Source of the DNA: Lotus japonicus
Taxonomy: Eukaryota > Streptophyta > Magnoliopsida > Fabales > Fabaceae
Assembly: GCF_012489685.1 (NCBI RefSeq)
Contig: NC_080043.1
Coordinates: 16,176,223 to 16,240,222, forward strand
Direction: 5' to 3'
DNA length: 64,000 bases
In this document: one piece after another, positions 46,557 to 59,368 of the stretch
Layout of the letters: each line of letters begins with the position of its first letter
Numbering within the stretch: the stretch's first letter is position 1
Translations under genes and position numbers: made by a program
The notes under the pieces: model-generated
What the model was told of the DNA's origin: nothing
What the model saw: the letters and a program-made list of their open reading frames with translations, nothing else
Databases searched by the model: none

Positions 46557-47230
46557 CTGTTTATTGAGTAACCCAAAAACAATCCTTCATCACTCTTGGG
46601 ATCAAGTTTCCTCCTCTGTTATCTATCAGTTAGAATGTAGCACCTACTTCCAAAGACATGAAAGTATTTAACAGTAGGTTTCTTCCCTTTCCATAGCTCA
46701 TATAGAGTAGAGTCAGTTCCTGACCGTATAGTTACCCTGTTGTGAATATAGCAAGCAGTGTTTATGGCTTCAGCCCAGAAGTGATAGGGAACTTTCTTAG
46801 CATGAAGCATTACTCTAGCAGATTCTTGCAGTGTTCTGTTCTTTCATTCAACCACACCATTCTGTTGTGGAGTAATGGGAGCTGAGAACTCATGCTTGAT
46901 TCCTTCATTTCCACAATATTCTGAAAATCTTCCATTCTCAAATTCCTTTCCATGGTCAATTCCTAGTTTTTGATGCCACATTTTTGCATCATTTTCCTTT
47001 GATACTAAGCATACTGAAGACATAGCCTTGTTGTGTGGAGACCACATGTAGCAGTTGTCTTTTGATCTTACTCCAGTCATGACAATTTCCTCATTCTCAT
47101 TAGTCACAGTGCAGCCAGCTTTGTTGAATGATACATTCAATTCCAAATCACATAGTTGACTTATGCTAATCAGGTTAGCAGTCAAGCCTTCTACCAGCAG
47201 AACATTACTCAGAACATTCAATTCCAACAT
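46557..47230 (-). pseudogene. Copia integrase portion, upstream half of the split pol
   Basis: Minus-strand frames read NVLLVEGLTANLISISQLCD (pre-integrase), then a deletion, DHGKEFENGRFSEYCG and ITPQQNGVVE (integrase core with Asp and Glu), and HFWAEAINTACYIHNRVTI. After a stop near 46618 it continues to SDEGLFLGYS at the gypsy insertion point. The homologous continuation KAYRVFNSRTKT starts at 42060, so the gypsy fragment split one pol. Gag, protease and the 5' LTR are missing beyond 47230. Confidence 0.85.
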
Positions 47231-47560
47231 TAACGTTCTTCAGAGGTTGGATTAGGTAAGAAGGCTTGTCGGTCTGGTGGTCGCTCAAAGGGTGAAAAAA
47301 AAAGGAATAAAGAAGGGAGATTAGACAACTAACTCTCTCTCTATGTGCAACTCATTGTCTGATTCTGGGATGCTCAATTCCAACAGGCTCTTCTGGGATA
47401 AAATGAAAGAAACTGAGGCAAGGAATCTTTGGGCTCTAGGTAAAGAATAGGGGGTGTCTTATGAAGGGGATGAAGATATAATGACCACAAGACTGCAACA
47501 TTTAGAGAAGAAAGATGATGATAAATTGGCTGCTAGAGCAACCCAAAAAAGATGTGTGCT
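47231..47560 (+). pseudogene. LINE ORF1 C-terminal end
   Basis: In one frame with stops: RLFWDKMKETEARNLWALGK, then GVSYEGDEDIMTTRLQHLEK and DDDKLAARATQK. This is the usual end of plant LINE ORF1 (a LWxLGKxLGV-like helix plus acidic helix). It continues the ORF1 that was cut at 38774 by the copia element. Confidence 0.5.
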
Positions 47561-48050
47561 TCTTCTTGATGCGGCAGACTACCTCTTTCTAGATATATTA
47601 TATGGACCAAAGAGTGGCTCTCCGCGGAGTTCATTCCGATGAAGGGATCTTGTTCGATGAATGCTGGAAACGGATTTTCTAAGGGAGATACAAGGTCATA
47701 CATCTCTAGTTCAACCAGCCCCTAAAAGAATAGGTTCTGTTTGGCCAAGTGAAAGAAGGCGAGTCGTAGCGGGAGGGAGGCCAATGTTCTGTCAGATACC
47801 ACGGCCCATGGGCAAGCTAGTGACCTTCCCCTCCTGAAATACCTTCGGCCTCCTTTAGCTCTGGTGGGCGTGGTTCTGTTAGCATCTCTCCGTACCCTGG
47901 ACAATACTCTCGCAGTTCTAGCTGGCTAGGCCCGCTTGACTACCTACAATGAGAGCTGCTACTATGGTACAACATCAACTACTTGAGCGCTCAAACTACT
48001 GGAATAGAAGTTTGAACTCCTATATCATCGATTCTGTTATGTGGGGTTAA
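47561..48050. other. Possible organelle-derived insert (NUMT)
   Basis: Base composition is near 50% GC, unlike all neighbours, with no transposon motif and no long ORF. Phrases such as ccttcggcctcctttagc look like plant mitochondrial intergenic DNA. It sits exactly between LINE ORF1 and ORF2. This rests on impression only. Confidence 0.35.
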
Positions 48051-48065
48051 TAATGCAATTTAGTT

Positions 48066-48510
48066 ATGAAGATCCTCAGTAATAATACTAGGGGGCAGGG
48101 GAATCGTATAAAATGGAGATCCCTTAGAAAGATAATTTTGAAGGAGAAGGTAGATATGGCCTTCTTTCAAGAAAAGAAGTTGGAGAACATTGATAGAATA
48201 TTGTGCAATTCAATTTGGTGGGACTCTTCATTCGAGTGGGCTTCCATCCCGACAATTAGTAGGGGGAGGTCTTTTATGTTATTTAGCAACAAGGAGCTTT
48301 TGTTTTGGAGGATTATCATTGGGGAAGAGGCTTCATTTCTTGGAGGGGGCTTGGGGTGATAATGTTGTGCCTTGCGTTATTACTAATATTTATAGTCCTT
48401 GCTCTTTAGAGGAGAAGAGGGTACAATGGGAGGAGTTGAAAGCAACGAAGTCTTCGAGCTAAGTGTCAGCATAGTGTGTGTTAAGCGATTTTAACTCGGT
48501 GAGATCCTCT
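48066..48510 (+). pseudogene. LINE ORF2 endonuclease N-terminus, truncated
   Basis: Starts MKILSNNTRGQGNRIKWRSL, the APE-type endonuclease opening (normally LSWNTRG). KEKVDMAFFQEKKLE follows (QETK-like catalytic Glu region) and, after frameshifts, CVLSDFNSVRSSQING (normally GDFN). Reverse transcriptase is absent. Confidence 0.75.
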
Positions 48511-49898
48511 CAAATTAATGGTACCATTTATTGTATGGCCATTATGACTGCGAAACAGAAAGAACAAAATGAAAAAAAATTGAGAAGTTAAACTCCATGT
48601 TTCAGGCATATGATAAAGGGTCCATCAACTGTACATATGTATAACATCTTCATCCAAACTCAACCCTAACCCAAACCTAGAAATAAATCCAACCCAAAAA
48701 ACATACCCAGCAACCCCAAAACCATCCCCACCCTTCTCTCCCTCTCAATCTCCCTCCACACTTCCCACAATCAACCATAGTAGAAACTCAAACCATAACC
48801 CAACCCCTTTTCATAAGAAACTTGAAACTGTCATAATCTGTCTCACTTTTCAAGCAAAATTAGAAACCAAACCCAACAATCACCAAAAAGAAATCCACAG
48901 AATGCTCAAATAAATGCAAATCGAAAATCGAAAGAAGTCAAATCTGAAAAGATCTTTCCTTGTTGATTCAGAATGTGATCGAAAGAATGACAGCGACAAC
49001 AAGTGTGCGAGCAAGGAAAAGGACCAAAACCTCCAACCCACAAAACAGCAGATCCGGTTGATTGTTGATAGTTCTGCGAGGGAGATGGCGGCGGCCGATC
49101 CGGTGTATGAAGATGCAACACTTGTCCTTGCGGTGCAGGAAATTGGCGAAACGAAAAGCTTCGAGCGATCCTCAACCTCATGCAGTTGTGAGGGAAAAAA
49201 CCCGAGAAGCAAAGGGAGGATCTGAGCATACTCTTGATAGAGTGTGGAGATCCGAGGTTGAGATTTTCTTCCAAAATGAAAATGCAACCAGGTTTTGGAG
49301 AGAGAGAGAGAGAGAGAGAGAGTGTGAGGTAAATAGATGAAGGTGAGAGGCAATGGGATGAAGGTTTGGATAATGTTTTAGATGAAAAGTTAGCTGAAGT
49401 TAATGGAAGAAGAGGGTCATAACAAAAATTAGAAACCTTCATGATCAACTTTGAATTATCTGAAATATTGTTTGGGGTCATACTAGAATTTATAGTAAAT
49501 GTGGGCCAAAAGTGTAAAAAAAAAGTGACCTGCTGAAAACCTACACTAACCGGTAAAATTAGGTTTGTGCAACCATGCACAAGAAAATCCTTGTGTACGG
49601 TAAATGAACCATAATTTCATTTTTTTTAATTTCAAGACACAATTACTAAAGATGTCAATATATCATTTTAAATAAAATATATTATTCTGATATATGTTAT
49701 AGACTTAAAATATTTGTATATTTATCAATGATATATTTCATGATATATTAATTTTATATCTTGATAATTCATAATTTAAAATATAATTAAATGAGTTAAT
49801 AAATTGCACGTGCATTGCACGAATTTTTATTTATATGCTATTTTTCATATGGTTCACAAGAGTACATCTTTAAATTATTTTTAATATTAATGGAAATA
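48511..49898. other. Unassigned; GA repeat and start of duplicated flank
   Basis: Open frames on both strands (48914-49225 plus; 48906-49580 minus) overlap each other and match nothing I recognise, so I do not call a gene. A (GA)n run lies at about 49300-49322. From about 49640 the sequence matches the NAC copy A flank near 17030-17190 and 17698-17800. Confidence 0.4.
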
Positions 49899-50074
49899 AT
49901 AATATTAGGCCATATAGGGATGGCAATGAGTCTCGGATCCATAGAGTACCCACAAAAAATACCCACTATGGATAGGGTTAAAACCCGCCAGATGGGTATG
50001 GGGTTGGGTATGAGTAATTATCCGCATAAAGTAGTGGGTATGGGTGCGGGCACTACAAGAAAACAGGGTTTTGG

Positions 50075-50452
50075 CGGCGGTTAAAAGTAGGACCAACGGC
50101 GGTTAAAACCGCCGCTAAAAATCACTCCTGGCGGTTGGTCATCCGCCGCCAAGTTGAGCGTCGCGGACATATTTACCGGCGGTTGGGTTAACCGCCACGC
50201 AATCTGCCGTTAAATATTTTGCGGCGGTTATAACCGTCGCCAAAAGAACTGGTTTAATGCTATTAACTGGTAGGATTAACGGCGGTTTGAACCGCCGCAA
50301 AAGAACTTGAATATTTAGGGGCGCTTGTAACCGCCGCCAAGTACCTTCCTTCAACAGATGTAAACTTGGATGTTGCGGCGGTTCCAACCGCCGGTAACAT
50401 AAAATAAGTTATCTATTCTTTGTAGACCTAGCGGCAGTTGTAACCGCCGGTA
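50075..50452. promoter_or_regulatory. CACTA left subterminal repeats
   Basis: About nine short inverted repeats of the form RCGGCGGTT-(2-6 bases)-AACCGCCGC, at roughly 50075, 50095, 50129, 50176, 50221, 50279, 50320, 50374 and 50430. In En/Spm such repeats are bound by TnpA to pair the ends. Several can form small hairpins. Confidence 0.8.
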
Positions 50453-51399
50453 AAACTCCAGAAAATTAACATTGTTTTTCCTTTTTTTTCCTATTTTCTT
50501 TTTTAACCTTCTTTATAATTTTCGTTGCATATTAAATTAATTAACAAAGGGAAAATGTTGTGGCAAAGAAAATTCATTCAACCGCCAAATACTTGCATAA
50601 ATATATATATCCATCTATTTTTCACAATGAAGCTAAGAGTGCTTAACACAAATCCAAAATATAAGTTATATATGTTCCACAAAATGCACATAACATATAT
50701 GTTCCACCAAAAGGAAATAAACACAATGGTATTTTCCACACATGGTCTACGAAGTTCATAACATGAAAATTTCTAAATCTAAATAGTCTTTTGTGATGAT
50801 GTTCCTTGATCTTCAAACATGACTAGAGGAGGAAGACGGCCTCGTTTCTCTCGGTGATTCCAAGTTAACAACTTGAAATTAAAAAGAAATTATAGAGTAA
50901 GTGAAAGCTATACTAGTTTTGGTGTTTAAGTTTTATGCCTTGTAACTCATTAAAATCATGTTCTATGGTGTTAAAGCCACTTAAAATAAAGCCTACATAT
51001 TCTGAAAGTGGTGAGGATTGAGGAGAATTCATAGACAAAGACTAAAGGATTTCAATAGAATAGAACATATTTATCATACTTGAAGGGTCTGCTCATTGAT
51101 ACCGCAACAAAATCAATCAAACAATCATTTACAAAAACTGCATGTCCAGAAAAACTTTTGCCAAAATATATCCACCAACTTCATAACTCATATGTTCAAG
51201 TGGGGATGCAAAGACCACATATTCTATTTCAGTAACTATGTGCATATATGATGCATGTGCAATTAAGAAACTAAGTACTATTATATTGCTCAGCAGAGAC
51301 ATAGTGACCACTTCAGATTTATTTCCTAAGCAAGTTTATACACATATGACATAAAAATAAAAATGTTTAGCAAATTTAGTATAAAATTCTTTACCCCAT

Positions 51400-53062
51400 T
51401 TTTTTTATGAACTTGCATAAGAAAAGCAAGTTGTTCCTTCAAAACATCCATCTCAGTAACTTGTGCTTTTAAAGCATCAACTTCAGCAGCTTTTTCCTTT
51501 AGAGATTCAATTTCAGATTGCATTTTTTCAATCAAACCATCATTTTGAAGGGTTGACCTGTTGAAGCTAGGTATAGTGAGCTGACTTGGAGTTACTCCAA
51601 GTCCCATGCCACGTACATATCCAGGACGTTCCTTCCCAAAAGTATCAACAAAGGCTTCATTCTCAGAAGAACAATTTTCAATTGCGGTACGCAATTGGTC
51701 CTGCATATAATGTTGAACAGACACATATGAAGTGTACCAATCAGCCATAGTGATTAAGTTTCCAATGACAATTCGAAATGACTAATAATAAACTATACGT
51801 ACACATTTGAGTCTAGCCTCATCATTAACATAAGTTCCATCATTCTTTTGATGAGAAACAAGATACATGTCTGCTCTACTATATGGTCGTCCATCTTGCA
51901 ACTCCTAAGTTTTTGCACCATATAAACAATATCCATACATTTAATTCATGCTTCTGAAAATTTCAAATACCAACAAATTGAGTAAGGATCAGAATTTCAT
52001 ACCAGCTCATCTCTCTTTCTTGCTAGTGACTTTGATCCCAGTGTATGAGGGATCACTTGTTTAGCTCGATTTGCTGCATTTTTTTCAGATATTTCCTACA
52101 TTATTAACAAATACAATGATCAACCAATCATAAAATAAGAAAGAATAAGTTCAAAAAAATGAATGGATTCTTCTTACCCTTTGTTTATCACTTAGCTTGT
52201 GCTGCACAAAAAGTATCCAATGATCTGGCTCAATCCCTACTGGGGGATTCTGAATATTTTGTGCCATAGAAACTTCCCAATCATAATTCTCAAGGAACAG
52301 TTCAGATTTGTTGTCTCTCCATTTCTTCCCCAAACTAGTTAAGATAAATTTTCTATGATCATCATCATTTACCACGAATTTTTCCTTCAACAAAACATTA
52401 TGAAATATGTTAGAACTTCAAACCATAATACATCAAATGCATTCGATTAATTAAAATTAGTACCTTGATGGTGGCATAAACACTATCCTTGTAATGATCA
52501 GGTACTATTTTCCAGTTCTCATACACTATTGGAAAATGGGAAAAATTGCTCGCCAGAAGCCCCAAAGCTTGACCCAATAAGCCACCAGACTCTCCTACTG
52601 GTTGGCTACGTGAATTCCACTGGGTTAGTATCCTATTGGGAGTTCTTGTAGACAAGACATCAGCTGCTCTTAACTTTGATGGAATAATATGACCATCGGG
52701 ATCTAACACGACATGTGGGCGAATATAAGATTGCAATGGAAGTATAAGATCAATAAAAAACTGAAGTTGTATAAAAAAAGTGACATACCTATGACATTCA
52801 CATTCCAACTAGCATTTTTAGGCTTTCTTTGAGTTGAGGATGAAGCTGCAACTTGGGGCCCATCCTGAGCATTTGCATGTACCTCATTTGGACTGGTTGG
52901 GTTAGTTTGAACACCTTCCTGAGATGATGATCCAGTATTTGTTATCGACGCACTATGATTGCTGCCAACTTGTGCACTTGGCAGATTCATTTGTGAAGAG
53001 CCAGATTGATCATTAGGTGTTGATAGACACCTACGACCACGAGTATTGGGTCTACGAGTCAT
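51400..53062 (-). CDS. CACTA TnpA-like protein (Transposase_24 type)
   Basis: Multi-exon minus-strand gene starting MTRRPNTRGRRCLSTP at 53062. Inferred exons: 53062-52789, 52760-52464, about 52385-52183, about 52095-52003, about 51905-51810 and about 51745-51410; a last exon may lie further left. The central part reads KFVVNDDDHRKFILTSLGKK, then DHWILFVQHKLSDKQ, EKNAANRAKQ and RADMYLVSHQKNDGTYVND, as in the plant Ptta/En/Spm transposase family. The end is a coiled coil (EKMQSEIESLKEKAAEVDAL). TnpA binds subterminal repeats. It lies 197 bp after the TnpD frame; in En/Spm both come from one transcript by splicing. Borders beyond exon 2 are approximate. Confidence 0.7.
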
Positions 53063-53258
53063 ACCTGCAGAAAATTCAAAGTAGTTGCACAACTATACAA
53101 TCAAAGATTGAATACAATATGATCAAAGAGACAAGTTTTGAATAATACAAGGTCATGGATGCATTTAAACAGTCATTGAATTAAAGTAAAAATTTAAACA
53201 GTCATTGAATCAAAACAAGTACGCAACTTTCAAAATTACACCCATAGTTATCATGAAA

Positions 53259-56200
53259 TTAGACATCATCCTCATTATCAGAGCTTAAATCATAATCAAT
53301 GATGGGTATGTCTTCAGGATCATCATCTGTAGTCATTCTTGCCAATGGTATGTGATTTGTAGCATCAGAGAAAACTTGTTCCAAATTTTGTGATGGGTAT
53401 GTCTCATCGGATGCCATAATTTCTTCATCTTCTCCCATCTCATACAAGTCTCTTGGCTTCAGATGAACTGGTATGCTCCAACCTTGATCATTTTCATCGT
53501 CCACATAATATACCAACTGAGCTTCAGAGGCCTTAATATACGGTTCGTCATCTTCATGTGCTCCAGTATGTATTAGTCTTCCAAAGTTGATAGACACAAA
53601 ACCCAATTTATCTTTCTTTAAGCCTGTTTGGTTTGTAGTATTAGCCCATTCACATTTGAACATGGGTACAGTGAAACCATTATAGCAAATTTCAATGATT
53701 TCTACCAATCTTCCATAATAAGGCACCCCTCCAAACCTCATTTGAGAATCACTACTGCTTGAGTAACTTCTTGTTCCAAACATGCCATAAACTCCACTAT
53801 TCTGAGTTTTTAATAACTTGTCTCGTGCTAAGGTTCGAAATTTGTATCCATTGACATTAAATGCAGTGAACTTTCTAGCTTGGTTAAAAGGACCTTGTGA
53901 GAGACTAATAAGAATATCTTTATCTGGTCCGGAAATAGTGTCGAGATTATTTCGGATCTACAAGTCACACCACACAATGTTAGTCACATTCCAATTAAAA
54001 TATAAACGTTAAATACGTACACACAAACACCTACACTATTAGAGAACCAACGAACAAACTCTCTGTGAACCTTCTTGTCAACCTCAGGAGTATTCCTTGT
54101 ACCACTCCTTAACTGCCTTCGTACAATAGCTCTAAATTGCCTATTCATTTATATCATGTTAGATACATGAAGGAAAAATTTAGTGATCAATCCAAATGAA
54201 AGATCAACTTACTGAAGATAGGAATCAACTGCTGGGCAGTTTGTCAACACGTGCCTGTGAGCTTGTAACTTTTCCATGTGTGTAAGAGTGTAATTAGAAG
54301 AGCTACCAACTGGCCTCCCAACATTAGGAAATAATTCAGCTGCACGTGATTGAGATTGTATATGATTAGGCTCATCATCAACACGGTGAGGTCGATTCCA
54401 TCTTGTCTCAATGTTATCTAAATATCTTGAACAAAATGTAAGAATCTCTTCCATCAGGTAGCCTTCTGCTATGGAGCCCTCTGGCCTTGCTTGATTACGT
54501 ACATAGGATTTTAGATGTCCTAAGTACCTATAAGTTAACCCAAAGAAACGTGATTTAATAACCATATATGTTAGCAAATGAAAAACAAAAAAATATTGTA
54601 ACACCCTTTTACCTTTCTATCGGATACATCCATCGATAATGGACAGGACCTCCAAGCTTAATTTCCTCAACAAGATGAACAACTAAGTGAACACTCACTG
54701 TGAAGAACGAAGGAGGAAATAACATTTCCATGTGGCATAAGGTGAGGATGATTTGATCTTGCCATTTGTCTAAATCCTCCACTTTCAACACTTTACCACT
54801 TAACTTTCTGAAGAATGAGCAGAACTCCATTAATATTGTAGTAACCTCATCAGGCAATGTTGATCTCATAGCTAATGGCAATAACTGCTCCAACAATATA
54901 TGAAAGTCATGGCTTTTCAGCATTCCATTCAACTTATTAGTATTCAAGTCAATGCACCTAGAAATGTTGCTCGAATAACCATCAGGCACCGTGATATTCT
55001 TTAAGGTTTTCAAAAATGCATTCTTCCCAACATTAGTCATTGTAAAGACCGCCAAAGGATATTTTCCATTTTCATCAGGCCAAAGGTCGGGTCTTATGTC
55101 CATAGCTTCAAGGTCTTTACTGGCTTTGAGATGATCTTTTGACTTTCCACTATCATTAAGCAAAGTGAATATGAGATTTTCACAAACATTCTTCTCAATG
55201 TGCATCATGTCAAGATTATGGCGTAGCTGATTATCCTTCCAATATGGAAGATCAAAGAATATACTGCATTTTTTCCATTGCTCAGTGCCACCTTGTGAAA
55301 CCTGTTCATTGCGTCTTATTTTTCTTTTTCCTTTTGCATCCCCTTTCTTCTTTGGCTTTCCACCAAATGTAACCTTAATATTCCGAACCTGTTCAAAAAT
55401 TTGATAACCAGTGGGTGTTTCAGGTGGATCACGCAGATCTTGCTCACCATTAAAACGGACCCTGTTAAATCTAAACTTGTGTTTTCGATCCAGAAAACGA
55501 CGATGACCCATAAAGCAACTTTTTTGACTATGAGGGAGACGACAACGGATAAAGTCAAAGTTACATGATGGACAAGCAAGTCCAGTGTACGTGTTCCACC
55601 CAGAAAGTGCTGACAGCCCAGGAAGGTCACTGATTGTCCACATTACAGCTGCATGTAGCTTGAACATCTCTCGCTTGAAAGAATCATAGGCATCCACACC
55701 TATCGTCCACAACTCCTTCAGCTCTTTTATCAAAGGTTGCAGGTAGACATCTATGTTATTTCCTGGGTTTTTTTTACCAGGGATTATCAGGGACAAAATG
55801 AAAGAGGACTGTTTCATACACACCCATGGAGGAGTGTTATACGGAATGAGAATAACTGGCCAAATACTGTGACTTGTACTCATAGTACCATAGGGATTAA
55901 AACCATCAGATGCTAATGCAAGACGCACGTTCCGAGGATCTTGTGCAAACCATCCATGAGATTTATCAAACTCCTCCCAAGCTTTAGAGTCTCTGGGATG
56001 CCTCATTAATCCATCGTTGTTAGTATTGCTCGCATGCCACCTCATGTCCTCTGCTGTCTTTGTTGACAAAAACAATCTCTGTAGGCGGGGTTTTAGTGGA
56101 AAGTAATGAAGAACTTTTTTAGGTACTTTCTTCCCGCTACTTCCATCACCACTTGACTTCCACCTAGAGGTCTGGAAATTTTTGCAGATCTCCCTCTCTT

Positions 56201-56930
56201 CATCCTCCTTATTACCCCAATAGAGCATACAATGATATTTGCACGCATCTATCTTTTCATAATTCAAACCAAGCTTGGAGATTGTCTTCTTGGCCTCGTA
56301 GAATGAACTAGGAATTTTTGCGTGTTCAAATGCATCATTTAGTAGTTCTAGTATCATTGTCATGGCCTTGTCACTCACTCCAGAAAGACACTTGATATGA
56401 TATAGTTTCACCAAAAACGATAATCTTGAATACTTTGTACATCCTTCATACAAGGGTTGTTCTCCATCTCTGGCCAATTCATAAAACTCATCAGCTTCAA
56501 GCCTTTCTTGAGATGCAGGTGTCGTTTCTTCTTCATCCATGTCAATATCCACATTTTCTACAATGAGTACTTCATTTTCCCTGTGCCTATCGACTCCAAA
56601 TGCATCATTGATCATGTTTTGAACAGGATCTTCAACAATTGTTGTGCCTTCAGTTGAATTTGAGGGGTTGATGAAAGAAGCATTATGAGTTTCGCCGGTT
56701 GCACTCTCCCCATGATAGGACCAAGAAGTGTATCCTGCTGGAAATGGCGTACAGATTAAGTGATCATACACCTCATCTCTACTCTTCCGTTTTTTGAAAT
56801 GACAACGTTTACAAGGGCATATTATTTTGCCATTGACCGAGCGGTGTTCAAAGGCAAAATCAAGAAATCCCCTAACTCCTTGTTCATACTCAGTTGAGTT
56901 TCGTGGCTTTGGAATCCATGACTTATCCAT
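53259..56930 (-). CDS. CACTA transposase, TnpD/TNP2-like
   Basis: Exon 1 (56930-54608) is open for 773 codons from MDKSWIPKPRNSTEYEQG. It has an N-terminal transposase-associated zinc region (GKIICPCKRCHFKKRK), the TNP2 catalytic domain (AEDMRWHASN, WEEFDKSHGWFAQDPRNVRL, SDGFNPYGTMSTSHSIWPV, LSGWNTYTGLACPSCN, LDMMHIEKNVCENLI) and a DUF4218 region (VHLVVHLVEEIKLGGPVHYR). It splices at GAAAG-GT to YLGHLKSYVRNQARPEGSIA (about 54545-54213), then to 54142-54039 (RAIVRRQLRSGTRNTPEVDK), then to a last exon 53957-53259 with the DUF4216 region (GGVPYYGRLVEIIEI ... VYYVDDEND). Total about 1145 aa, normal for the family, with no stop or frameshift noticed. It cuts and joins the element ends. Confidence 0.85.
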
Positions 56931-59200
56931 AACTCTACACTTGAAACAACTTTCTACTCTGAATCAAAAGAAGAAGAGAAACTCACTGCAAAAGCATATA
57001 CAACAAGTCTATATAATTCAAATTATTTATAAAAACATAGAGCATCTGTCCATGTAGATGATCATTGTGTAGATTTTAATGATATAAAGGACCAGACTAG
57101 CCAGAATAAATAACACTACATAAGTTAGGGATTCTGGAAATAGAATCAGTTAGGTTTCATCATTCGGTTCTGGTTATCTCTACTAATTCTTATATGATAT
57201 AAATTTAAATTAACAACTACTTTTAAATTTGGTTTTTTCCTTAGCCAACTTTGAGATAAAACTAGTTCTTTTTTCGACAAAGGGGAATAATATAACATTA
57301 AAGGAATGAGAGTCATTACAAACAAGGTACGAAATAACACAATAAAACATGGCAAGCAGCTAGGAACTCATAAGAGAAATAAAATTGCAGTAGCACATTG
57401 CAACAGAAACAGTAGAACATAACATAGAACCCGAAAATCTCAAATCTTATCTGATCAAGGTGTATGTCAGTTCTTATTTGATCTAGCTAGATAAGCAATT
57501 GATTGATTCAATGTCAAAAGCATATATACCAGTAGCAAAAATAACCAAGACTAAGTAAACCACCAAAGTCTGCAGTAAGCCAGTAGAGATATATACCTGA
57601 TAAATACAACACAGCTGGGAGAGATGCAGAAAAAGAGCTTAGATAATAAGGGGAGCCAAACTAGATTTCCAAACGCCGAATTAAGCTAGGAAACACAGAA
57701 CCAAGGAAATTATGCTGCTTTTAGTTGGCTGCAATCAGTCGTAAGTTGTCACATTTGCAATCAGTCCAAGGAAAAAAAAGAGCAAATAAAAAACTAAATG
57801 GCAGCCATATATATAGCCTAGGACAGCAAAAAAGAGCAAATTAAAAACCCAAAGTGCTGTTACAGCAAAATAGAATAAAGGAGAACTAATTACCAACATA
57901 AAAACAGCAAACAAAGGATACATCCATCGATCTTAAACATGAAACAAAAAGGAACTAGAAGAAAGACATAAAGCTGGAAAGATAAAGAGCTATCAATTTA
58001 ATTTCAAAAGATAAAGAAGTGTTGAAGAAATGGTATATGTCTCAAGTTGAATTACTCCAATTGCAACTATGTTGGACAAGGAAAACCATAAGCATGATAT
58101 GCTAAACAGGCCTCAGTTAAACAAATAGAATCTTCCGCAACCTGGAAACCCAGCTAATAGGGGGCAGGCAAGTAGTGCCCCATCTCACCAAGTGATGTAT
58201 AAACTCTGTCCTTTCACTCTCAAACTATTGTATACAACATAACTTGATAGAAAGAAAATCCATAGGTTAATAGACACAGACAAGGCTATGGTATAACGTC
58301 TTATTTACCTAGTACATTTTTTAAACGCCCGATCCTCCCAAATTAAGTGGAATAGATAGATTAACTAGAACAGGACTCAACGATGTCAAATCTACAATTG
58401 TTACTTGCAAACTCAACAAGTTTATGAGCTCAAGAGAGCTTCTTTACTACTTTACATTCTCAGTTGACAAAGCATTGTACTTCAGTAGCACCATATTTGA
58501 AAACCCAAAGCTTCCTACTCACTTCAGTGAGCTAACCTTCATCATTTTCCCAGAATTGAAAAATTCATAATCAAGTCATTACTACCCTAACCCATTTCAT
58601 ATATGCATATTCATATATCAGACATTGCCTATGAATTTGTAAAAGAGAAATAGGAAAAAAAACTACAAGAGAGATTGGAGAAACCCTTACCTTCTCAAGA
58701 GGAACAATCAAGCCAGGGGAGAGTGTGCCTTTCCTCCTTCGTGTGAGAAACCAGAATCACTATAGTGGGTCTTGTTCCCCAAATTCAAAGAGAGGAGAGT
58801 TAGTGATATATGTTGTGAGAGAAATCTAAGAAAATTTGAGAGAAAGAGATGCAAGACATGTGAGAAAGAGAACACACATACCAGAACCGTGAGCAAGAAC
58901 TGAGAAAGAGAAGCAATTCGTGGAACTGAAAATCATTGAGCTTGAAGATGAGCCCTCACGATGACAGAACCGTGAGCAAGAACTAAGAAAGGAGCGTGAA
59001 GGTGACAATCGATTCGCGGAAGAATGAAATTTAGGGCCACATTGAGCGGAAGAAGGAGCGTGAAGGTGACATTGAGCGGAAGAATGAAATTTAGGGCCAC
59101 ATTGAACTGAGAAAGTGAGGAAGAATGAAATTTAGGGAGGGAACTGAAAATCATTCGCGGGTTTAGATTGGAAAATCGATTGAGGGAAATTAGGGCCGGC
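56931..59200 (-). other. CACTA 5' leader region of the minus-strand genes
   Basis: Non-coding sequence between the transposase start and the right subterminal repeats. It should hold the promoter and leader. A near-direct repeat (aagaatgaaatttaggg, three times between 59020 and 59140) lies at its right end. No separate gene seen. Confidence 0.5.
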
Positions 59201-59207
59201 CCTTGGC

Positions 59208-59368
59208 AACCGTCGATAACAAGGAGTAATTTTAGCTGTAATGTTAGCGGCGGTTGTAACCGCCGCCAATAGTACATTTTTAAAAAAGGATCGACGGCGG
59301 TTGGCTATCCGCCGCGAAATAGTGAGTTTTAAAAGGGACCGACGGCGGTTTGCCCAACCGCCGCGAAA
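59208..59368. promoter_or_regulatory. CACTA right subterminal repeats
   Basis: Three clear palindromic units (gcggcggttgtaaccgccgcc near 59246, gacggcggttggctatccgccgcg near 59290, gacggcggtttgcccaaccgccgcg near 59340) and one weaker half-unit near 59208. Same motif as the left end. Confidence 0.8.

Noticed and set aside
48906..49580. 224-aa minus-strand ORF with an overlapping plus-strand 103-aa ORF
   Set aside because: No known domain, part of it encodes a GA/CT repeat, and the two strands compete; no splice or promoter support.
50075..50452. CRISPR-like regularly spaced palindromes
   Set aside because: Spacing is irregular, the genome is a plant, and the repeats sit at the end of a CACTA element as expected.
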